A DNA stretch of 64,000 nt, taken from the NCBI GenBank assembly GCA_016717725.1, contig JADKFA010000002.1, positions 124,001 to 188,000 on the forward strand, written 5' to 3'. This document shows positions 18,759 through 25,946 of this stretch, in pieces (the first letter of the stretch is position 1; each line of letters starts with the position of its first letter). The notes beneath the pieces are model-generated. The model saw only the letters and a list, made by a program, of their open reading frames with translations, was not told the DNA's origin and ran no database searches. Origin of the DNA: Bacteroidota bacterium (GTDB lineage Bacteria > Bacteroidota > Bacteroidia > AKYH767-A > OLB10). The translations under genes were made by a program, and so were the position numbers.

Positions 18759-20790
18759 ATGAATTTACGCAAACTATTTATTGCCATCAGTAATAAGCAC
18801 GACTTATACTATCGGATTGTACTGGTTACCGTATCGATTCTTGTTATTACTTCAGTTCTTCCGCAGCAAGTTCGATTTAAGTATGATTATCGTTTAGGTC
18901 AAACTTGGACCTATGAAGAGTTAAGAGCTCCTTTTTCTTATCCAGTTTATAAATCTTCCAATGAAATTGATGAAGAAAAGAAGAGCTAATTCATAATGCT
19001 CCACTTTTTTATTCTGTTGATACATCCATTCAGTCATCGCCATTAAAGATTTTATTGGAAAGCTAGGTGGAAACAACACCTCAAGAAAAATCATTGGGTG
19101 TTCATTTAATTCATTCCATTTATCAGAAAGGGGTGTTTTCGGGAGTGAAACATTCACTACCGAAAGAGGAACAACATCTGCGTATTGTGAAATATGGCAC
19201 GTGGAAACCGAGTGAAAGAAGTCTTCATTATTCTTTATCGGATGCGTTGAACTTTTGTCAAGGTGAATTGGATAGAAATGGATTGAATAAAGAAGAGAAA
19301 TTGTTTTCCGCTCTAGAAACGGCGATTCAACCCAATTTGTTTTATGAGGAAGAGTTGACGAAGCAATTCACCAAAGATTATTTGAAATCGATGAGTGCTG
19401 TGCGAGGAGAAGTTTCTGAAGGAAGTTTGATTGTTCGACGTGGACAAGTGGTGGATGCTGATGTATTTGAAAAATTAAGTTCTTTGCGAAAAGCATTTAG
19501 AGGTGAAGACGCCTTGCATTCTTCTTTGCCTTGGCTCTATCTTGGCTATCTTTTATTGGTGATGACTGCTGTTGCTATTCTACTCGTCTTTTTGTGGATG
19601 TTACGTCGAGATATTTTATTGGATAGCAGAAAAATCACACTGTTGTTTCTTTTGATTGTAGCTACAAGTGCTATTTACACATTGCTTTTAGCGAGCAATA
19701 AAATCAGTATGCTGTTGGTTCCACTTTGTATTTTACCTCTCGTGACACGAGCCTTTTTCGATACTCGTACCGCTCTTTTTGTTCATGTTCTCTCTATGCT
19801 AATTCTGGGAACTATTGCACCCGGAGGATTCGATTTTGTGTTTATGCAGATTATTGCTGGGATGGTTTCTATTTTTAGTATCGTGAACATGAGAAAGCGT
19901 TCGCAGTTATTTATTGCCGTTACTTTAATTTTTGGAAGTTATGTTGTTTCGTATATTGGACTGTCACTGCTAAATGAAGGAACAATTCTCGAGTTAAATC
20001 CCATGCATATCGCTTGGCTGATGGGGAATTGTTTACTGACGTTGTTGAGTTATCCATTGATCTTCTTTATCGAAAAAACTTTCCGAGTTACTTCCGATTT
20101 TACCCTGATGGAGTTAACCGATTTCAACAGTGAATTACTTCGCGATTTAAGTACCAAAGCGCCTGGAACATTTCAACATTCTTTGCAAGTAGCCAATCTC
20201 GCTGAATCTGCAATTTATAAAATAGGAGGGAACTCCTTGCTAGTTCGCGTAGGTGCTTTGTATCATGATATTGGCAAGATGGATATGCCCATGTACTTTA
20301 TCGAAAATCAAAGTACGCAAATGAATCCGCACGATGAACTTTCTTTTGATGAAAGTGCTTCCATTATCATCAGTCATGTGATAAAAGGGATTGAGAAAGC
20401 GCGTAAGTTTAATTTGCCAGATGTGATCATCGATTTTATTCGAACTCATCACGGAAATATGCTCGTACAGTATTTTTATATTAACTACGTTAAAAGTTTT
20501 CCAGATCAAATTCCAAATGAAGACGATTTTCGTTACCCCGACCTCGTCCATTCTCAAAAGAAACTGCTGTGTTGATGATGGCCGATTCTGTAGAAGCGGC
20601 TGCTCACAGTCTCACCGTGCATGATCAGGATTCAATTGATGCGATCGTCGAAAAAATCATCAATAAGCAAATTGATTCAGGACAGTTTGAAAATTGTGAT
20701 ATCACTTTTAGAGATATTACGAACATTAAAAAAATCTTTAAGAAGATGCTAACGAGTATTTATCATATTCGGGTGGCTTATCCGACATAG
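18759..20790 (+). CDS. 7TM-HD family phosphohydrolase, PgpH-like (two frameshifts, one in-frame stop)
   Basis: Membrane phosphodiesterase of the type that hydrolyses c-di-AMP. N-terminal helix (about 16-35) with a periplasmic 7TMR-HDED region, a seven-helix 7TM_7TMR-HD block in the middle (from WLYLGYLLLVMTAVAILLVF), then a cytoplasmic HD domain with TPGTFQHS-like APGTFQHSLQVANLAE, LYHDIGK and IRTHHGN. Lesions: a base lost in the A run 18976-18979 (restored DEEKEELIHNAPLFYSVD), an in-frame TAG at 19064-19066 between ILLES and VETTPQ, and a G lost at 20540 (restored RYPGPRPFSKETAVLMMADS). With both bases restored the span is 2034 nt, 677 residues. The start is the ATG at 18759. Confidence 0.88.
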
Positions 20791-20847
20791 ATTTTCAAGT
20801 TTTAGATTCAGTAAAGGGGTTTCCTCGCAAAACTTCCAAAGTCCGGC

Positions 20848-20867
20848 CCTGCCTGCCGGCAAGCAGG
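20848..20867. repeat. 20-bp near-perfect palindrome
   Basis: CCTGCCTGCCGGCAAGCAGG is self-complementary except for one mismatched pair. Similar GC-rich palindromes are scattered in other Bacteroidota genomes (recalled, not searched). Confidence 0.7.
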
Positions 20868-20907
20868 CGCAAGTTTCTTTCCAGTCGCGTTTTGCGTCGA
20901 AAATAAA

Positions 20908-20919
20908 CCCCCCCCCCCC
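20908..20919. repeat. Poly-C tract (12 C)
   Basis: Twelve consecutive C followed shortly by short C and G runs in an intergenic region; length uncertain in this assembly. Confidence 0.85.
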
Positions 20920-20965
20920 AACCCCGGGGGGCTGCCCCCTTGGGGAAAAAAAAGGAAAGCCCTGT

Positions 20966-21085
20966 CTTTGTGAGAAAAATTAGCGTAGCGCAGCCTTAGC
21001 GGCTCTGCGCCTTTGCGAGAAAAATTAGCATAGCGCAGCCTTGGCGACAATAAAACTTTGCGAGAAAAATTAGCGTAGCGCAGCC
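20966..21085. repeat. Three 30-bp direct repeats at exact 45-bp period
   Basis: Copies at 20966-20995, 21011-21040 and 21056-21085 begin CTTTG, contain GAGAAAAATTAGC and end TAGCGCAGCC; they differ at two positions only. The 15-base separators differ (TTAGCGGCTCTGCGC and TTGGCGACAATAAAA). The GCGCAG end of copy 1 can pair with CTGCGC in the first separator. Confidence 0.92.
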
Positions 21086-21190
21086 TTTTTTACCAATAGG
21101 AATAGCATTACATAAAATCATAATTCATAAAATGCATGTTTTGACCTATTTAAATTTTGTATTAAGTGGGTTTGGGCAAGGCGGGTGTAT

Positions 21191-21198
21191 TACCTTTG
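21191..21198 (+). promoter_or_regulatory. -7 box for mutL
   Basis: TACCTTTG matches TANNTTTG and ends nine bases before the mutL ATG; a TTTG at 21171-21174 is a candidate -33 element with a 16-base spacer. The leader would be about four bases. Confidence 0.55.
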
Positions 21199-21207
21199 TG
21201 GGAGTTT

Positions 21208-23087
21208 ATGGCTGATATTATTCGTTTATTATCTGATACCGTTGCAAACCAAATTGCAGCGGGTGAAGTGATCCAGCGCCCCTCTTCTGCAGTAAAGGAA
21301 TTACTGGAGAATGCAGTGGATGCCGGTGCTTCTCGTGTGCAATTAGTTTTGTTGGATGCTGGGAAAACATTAATCCAGGTTATTGATAACGGCAATGGAA
21401 TGAGTGAAGCAGACGCACGCATGTGTTTCGATCGTCATGCTACTTCTAAATTGCGGAATATCGATGATTTGTATACGTTGTTTACGATGGGATTTAGAGG
21501 GGAAGCATTAGCGTCTATCGCCTCAGTAGCTCAAGTGGAATTGAAGTCGAGACGACGTGAACAGGAAGTGGGTACGCGTGTGTTAATGGATGGTGGAAAT
21601 TTTGTTTCACAAGATGCATTCGCTTACCAAGAAGGAACTTCGATCTCGGTGAAGAATTTGTTTTATAACGTACCCGCCCGTCGCAATTTTCTAAAATCAA
21701 ATCAAGTAGAAACACGTCATATTCAAGAGGAGTTTATTCGCATTGCGCTTTCAAATCCACATGTTCATTTCTCTTTGCATCATAACGAGGCTCAAGTTTT
21801 GATTTGAGAGAAGGGAATTATAGTCAACGTATTTCTGCTTTGTTTGGAAATAATTATAAAGAACGATTGGTGCCCGTAGAGGAAGAAACTAGCATTGTGA
21901 ATATCAGAGGATATATTGGAAAGCCTGAGTTTGCACGTAAGAATAGAGGAGAACAATACTTTTTTGTGAATAGTCGATTCATCAAAGACAGCTATTTACA
22001 TCATGCCGTTTCCGCTGCCTTCGAATCGCTTGTTCCAAGAGACACCTATCCTTCCTACTGGTTGAATTTGGATATTGATCCTGCTTTGATTGATGTGAAT
22101 ATTCATCCTACTAAAACAGAAATTAAATTTCAACACGATAAAGATGTTTATGCCATTTTAAGAGCTGCCGTGAAGAGAGCATTGGGTAAGTATAGCGTCG
22201 CCCCATCTCTTGATTTTGATAAGGAACCCGCCTTCGATTTACCATTATCGAAGTTGGGCGATACTCCTATCCAACCTCAAATTAAAGTTGATCCTAATTA
22301 TAATCCCTTCCGTATCGAGCGTGAAAAATCATCCTCTTCTTTTTCAGGTGGTGGATCACAGCAGATGCATTCTTTTCGACCTGCAAGTCCCTCTTCAACA
22401 GATGTAAAAGCATGGTTGGAGAATCATCGCGAAGTGGCCGCACAGCAAGTGTTGATGCATGAGAAAATTGAAGATAGTCCAATCGTCGAGTTATTAAATG
22501 TTTTTGAATCGCTGGACGATTTTCGTTTTGTGCAAGTGTCCCCTAAGTCGGCCATTGCCGCATTTAGTCGTGGATTAGTATTGTATGATATTTCTGCAGC
22601 TCGTGAAAGAATTGTTTATGAACGTTACTTAAACGCGTTTTCTCGTCAGCAGTTGAATACGCAACAACAATTGTTTCCACCTCAAATTGTATTAACACCC
22701 AACGATTTTTTGTTGATTCGCGAGTTGATGGAAGAGCTGCGTAAAATTGGTTTCGATATTTCAGAGTTCGGTCAAAATACAATCGTGTTGCAAGGTGTTC
22801 CTTCTGGACTTGATCCTGGATCTGAAGAACGAACACTTCAATTGTTATTAGAAAATTACCGGTTGAATAAGGATAAACTTCAACTCACCATGCACGAGAA
22901 CTTGGCGCGTTCTATGGCTAAAAGTATTATTGCACGAGAACAAAGTTCGTATTCTTCTCGCGAACTCCGACAACTTGCCATCGATTTATTACATTGCGAT
23001 CAACCGTTTTATGGAGTGAATGGACAATCTGTATTGCGTGTTCTTCGTTCTGATGAAATTGCGGACCTCATTCAAAATAAATCTTAA
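21208..23087 (+). CDS. mutL: DNA mismatch repair protein MutL (frameshifted)
   Basis: GHKL ATPase that couples MutS mismatch recognition to strand processing. ATP-binding motifs are visible: KELLENAVDAGA, DNGNGM, RHATSK, TMGFRGEALASI; then the DNA-binding transducer domain (INIHP-like DVNIHPTKTEIKF) and a C-terminal dimerisation domain from about residue 430. The frame breaks in the T run 21797-21800; one T more gives NEAQVFDLREGNYSQR and 1881 nt, 626 residues. The ATG at 21208 (MADIIRLLSDTVANQIAAGE) is the family start and lies just behind the -7 box. The DQHxxxER metal-binding motif of endonuclease-type MutL is replaced by SAARERIVYE, so an active endonuclease site is doubtful. Two rhomboid genes follow in the same direction. 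Confidence 0.95.
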
Positions 23088-23105
23088 AATAAAGTATAGA
23101 AATTT

Positions 23106-23954
23106 ATGTCTGAACAACAATTTCGTCCCATGAAATGGCAAATTCTTCCTCCTGTAGTGAAGAATTTGTTGATCATTAATGGGATTATGTTTCTTGCTAC
23201 GGTGGTGGTGGAAGATAAGTTGGGATTGGAGTTGACACAATACTTGGGTTTACATTTTGTAACCAGTCAGTATTTTGCTCCGCATCAGTTTATCACGCAT
23301 TTGTTTATGCATGGAAATTTGATGCATATTTTTTCTAATATGTTTGCCTTATGGATGTTCGGAAATGTACTGGAGAATGTATGGGGTGCAAAACGTTTTT
23401 TGACTTATTATTTGGTGACAGGATTAGGTGCCGCACTTATTCATACTGGATTCTCTTGGTATGATATTCATACGATGCAGGAAAGTGTCAATTTGTTTTT
23501 AAATAATGTGACGCCAATGGATTTTAAAATGCTCGTTACTAAATATCAAGGGTACCTACGACATGATGATATTTCTGTATTAAATGAGTTTCTGGGATCG
23601 TGGAGCAATTCACCCAGCGATCCGCAGTTGATTCAGGAAGCGAAGACATTTGCTCAGGAGTTGGTTACGCGTAAAGCAGATATTCCAACTGTGGGGGCTT
23701 CTGGTGCTGTTTTCGGAGTGTTGCTTGCCTTTGGTATGTTATTTCCGAATACGGTGCTATATATCTATTTTGCATTTCCAATAAAGGCAAAGTGGTTTGT
23801 GTTACTTTATGGTATTTTTGAATTGTATAGCGGAATTCAAAATAATCCTGGAGATAATGTGGCGCATTTTGCACATTTGGGTGGAATGTTATTTGGATAT
23901 TTTTTGATTCGTCATTGGGGTAAAAATCGTTTTAAGAATATTGGTGATTATTGA
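23106..23954 (+). CDS. Rhomboid intramembrane serine protease with inserted loop
   Basis: A 282-residue rhomboid with serine nucleophile in VGASGAVFGVLLAFG and catalytic histidine in HFAHLGGMLFGY; the HGNLMHIFSNMFALWMFG helix and the following NVWGAKRF segment are the family's second helix and L1-like region. Unlike a minimal six-helix rhomboid, about 75 mostly polar residues (near 115-190, with LNNVTPMDFK and LGSWSNSPSD) are inserted before the serine helix. It lies 18 bases after mutL and 8 bases before a second rhomboid, probably one transcript. Confidence 0.9.
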   Translation: MSEQQFRPMKWQILPPVVKNLLIINGIMFLATVVVEDKLGLELTQYLGLHFVTSQYFAPHQFITHLFMHGNLMHIFSNMFALWMFGNVLENVWGAKRFLTYYLVTGLGAALIHTGFSWYDIHTMQESVNLFLNNVTPMDFKMLVTKYQGYLRHDDISVLNEFLGSWSNSPSDPQLIQEAKTFAQELVTRKADIPTVGASGAVFGVLLAFGMLFPNTVLYIYFAFPIKAKWFVLLYGIFELYSGIQNNPGDNVAHFAHLGGMLFGYFLIRHWGKNRFKNIGDY

Positions 23955-23962
23955 TTTATTAG

Positions 23963-24853
23963 ATGAGAAGTAGTTTAGATAATATCAAATCGAAGTTTGG
24001 CGCTGCAACCAGTTTGTATCGCTTGTTGATAGTTAATATCGGGTTGTTTTTAGCGTTGATGATCTTACGTACTTTTTTATTTATTCTAGGAAGCGATTTT
24101 GTAATCTTCGATTTTCTCGTTGAGAAGTTAAGTATGCCTGCTAGTTTTAGTCAATTGATCTTCCAACCTTGGTCGGTGGTGACGTATATGTTTTTACATA
24201 TCGACTTTATGCATATTCTTTTTAATATGCTTATTCTTTATTGGACAGGTTCGCTCTTCTCCGAGTATTTGGGGAATGAAAAGCTCTGGACAACGTATGT
24301 TCTTGGAGCAATTACAGGCGGACTCGCATACCTCATTATGTTTAATCTATCCCCCGCATTTTCGCATCAAATAAATCATAGTCATCTTATGGGTGCTTCT
24401 GCTGGAGTAATTGCAGTGATGGTGGGTATTGCTACTTTACTTCCTGATTATACCGTGCAGCTGATTCTTATTGGTCCCGTGAAATTGAAGTATGTTGCTC
24501 TTGTTTCTATTTTGATTTATTTTATTTCCATTCCCCTTGGAAATGCAGGCGGACAAATTGCTCATCTCGGCGGTGCACTTTTTGGTTATATTATGATTAA
24601 GCAATTGAAAAAAGGAAATGATATTACGAGTTGGTTAAGTAATCTATTTAAAAAACGAAGTAGTCGTAAATCAAAAATGACAGTGGTTCGATCTGGTAAA
24701 CCAATTCCTGATACAGTATATGTTGAAGCAGCTATTTCTAAGCAAGAAGCCATCGATAAAGTACTCGATAAAATTAATAAGTCGGGATTTGATAGTTTGA
24801 GTAAGGAGGAGAAAGAAATCCTCTATAATGCCAGTGGAAAATCCAATAAATAG
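23963..24853 (+). CDS. Second rhomboid family intramembrane protease
   Basis: A 296-residue rhomboid: HIDFMHILFNMLILYWTG, serine motif MGASAGVIAVMVG, histidine motif IAHLGGALFGYIMI. A C-terminal cytoplasmic tail of about 80 residues ends in SGFDSLSKEEKEILYNAS, a motif seen at the end of many Bacteroidota rhomboids. It lacks the long insertion of its neighbour. The tandem arrangement looks like an old duplication with divergence; substrates are unknown. Confidence 0.92.
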   Translation: MRSSLDNIKSKFGAATSLYRLLIVNIGLFLALMILRTFLFILGSDFVIFDFLVEKLSMPASFSQLIFQPWSVVTYMFLHIDFMHILFNMLILYWTGSLFSEYLGNEKLWTTYVLGAITGGLAYLIMFNLSPAFSHQINHSHLMGASAGVIAVMVGIATLLPDYTVQLILIGPVKLKYVALVSILIYFISIPLGNAGGQIAHLGGALFGYIMIKQLKKGNDITSWLSNLFKKRSSRKSKMTVVRSGKPIPDTVYVEAAISKQEAIDKVLDKINKSGFDSLSKEEKEILYNASGKSNK

Positions 24854-24876
24854 AGCGTTTTATTTCGGGATTTTAT

Positions 24877-24918
24877 GTCCCAATATTGGAAAATCTTGTC
24901 CTAAAATAGGAAAAATTA
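24877..24918. promoter_or_regulatory. Two tandem 21-bp boxes upstream of the Cas6-like gene
   Basis: Copies at 24877-24897 and 24898-24918 share 15 of 21 positions with the pattern GTCC-AA-AT-GGAAAA. The first contains the perfect palindrome CCAATATTGG (24880-24889). They are spaced by two helical turns, so bound factors would lie on one face of the DNA. They could instead belong to the end of the rhomboid transcript. Confidence 0.4.
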
Positions 24919-25051
24919 AGTGTTTTTTCATATCCCTAATTCGTCCCTAACAAAACTTTATTTATTGATACATAGATAAATATGCCGAAAAAATTATGTT
25001 GGCATAGAGATCGCTTTCAGGTTTTTCAAAAAAAATTAAAAACTTTAAAAA

Positions 25052-25798
25052 ATGCGTGTAAAAATCTCATTCTTGCGCGACCAAATGTCGGCAAACACAA
25101 TTCCTTTGCATCATCAAACATTAATTGCAGAGAGCCTTTACCAACAAATTGAATCTTTTGGAGGTGATCGTAATCTTTTCAATTTTTCAAGTTTGAAAGG
25201 TACTTCAAAAATCCAAAACGGATTTATGCGTTTCTTAAGTTCTAAAGTGACGTTAGTTTTATCTGCTAGAGATGGACAACAATTGGAGCAATTAGTTTCA
25301 AAAATTTTCGAAATGCCTTATTTGGCTGTAGGAAAAATGAACTTAATGCCGAGAAGTCATGAAATGATTCCTGATCCAGAATTCAACACGAAGATGCGTT
25401 ATTTGTGTATCAGCCCAATGATTTTAGTGGATCCAGCAAAAGATCCAGAGAAAAGTCAAATCACTATTGATCCAACTTCACAAGAATTCTCTGATATTCT
25501 TTACGAGCAAACATTAGATCGTATGGAGCGTGCTGGATTCTCTGAAAGTGATTTGAATAATTTCGCTGAGTTTGATGCACAACCTGATCATGAATATGTT
25601 CAGAAGTTGAATGAAACGGGTAAGAAATTTGCTCGTTACTATCGCGCTGCTGATGGAAGTACCATGATGGGTTACTTATTACCTTTCACATTACATGCTC
25701 ATCCCGATGTACAAAAATTCATATGGGAATCAGGTGTGGGTGCATTGAGCGAGCAAGGTTACGGAATGGTTGACCTAGTGAAAATTGCTGCTAACTAA
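25052..25798 (+). CDS. Stand-alone Cas6-family protein
   Basis: A 248-residue protein with the two-ferredoxin-fold layout of CRISPR RNA endoribonuclease Cas6. N-terminal MRVKISFL strand, then IPLHHQTLIAESLYQQI (helix with Tyr30, where P. furiosus Cas6 has a catalytic Tyr by my recalled alignment), LFNFSSLKG, SSKVTLVLSA, the CISPMILV strand, and a C-terminal MGYLLPFTL followed by the glycine-rich loop GVGALSEQGYGMV (228-240). That loop fits GhGxxxxxGhG but lacks the usual Lys/Arg, and no histidine is seen where the PfCas6 general base would be (the region reads GGDRNLFNF). No CRISPR array or other cas gene is in the window. It is monocistronic: a strong terminator follows. Function is therefore unknown; RNA binding or processing outside CRISPR is possible. 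Confidence 0.75.
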   Translation: MRVKISFLRDQMSANTIPLHHQTLIAESLYQQIESFGGDRNLFNFSSLKGTSKIQNGFMRFLSSKVTLVLSARDGQQLEQLVSKIFEMPYLAVGKMNLMPRSHEMIPDPEFNTKMRYLCISPMILVDPAKDPEKSQITIDPTSQEFSDILYEQTLDRMERAGFSESDLNNFAEFDAQPDHEYVQKLNETGKKFARYYRAADGSTMMGYLLPFTLHAHPDVQKFIWESGVGALSEQGYGMVDLVKIAAN

Positions 25799-25821
25799 GA
25801 GTAATAATAAATAAAATTTTG

Positions 25822-25854
25822 AAAGGCTTCTTTTTCGAAAGAAGCCTTTTTTTT
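25822..25854 (+). terminator. Intrinsic terminator after the Cas6-like gene
   Basis: AAAGGCTTCTTT pairs with AAAGAAGCCTTT around a short TTCG-type loop and is followed by eight T. Stem 12 bp. Confidence 0.92.
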
Positions 25855-25946
25855 ATTTATTCACAAAATTTTGATTTCATATCATACTGTATGTTCAGTA
25901 GCTTTAGTATTTTCGTGAATTATCTATCTCGAAAAGCGAAATTATA

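Larger units (their letters stand above)
20791..21207. other. Repeat-rich intergenic region before mutL
   Basis: About 420 bases without a credible gene. It holds a near-palindrome of the CCTGCCTGCCGGCAGG type (20848-20867), a 12-base poly-C (20908-20919) flanked by more G/C runs, and three 30-bp repeats at 45-bp period (20966-21085). Its G+C is visibly higher than the surroundings. The last 20 bases carry the mutL promoter box. Confidence 0.8.

Noticed and set aside
20808..21050. Minus-strand open frame with LRYANFS repeats
   Set aside because: It is the translation of the 30-bp intergenic repeats and poly-C tract, of a kind often mis-annotated in this phylum; no start context or homology to a real protein.
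20966..21085. Possible small CRISPR array before mutL
   Set aside because: Separators are 15 bases, far below CRISPR spacer length, only three repeats exist, and no cas genes adjoin; it is listed as a direct repeat instead.
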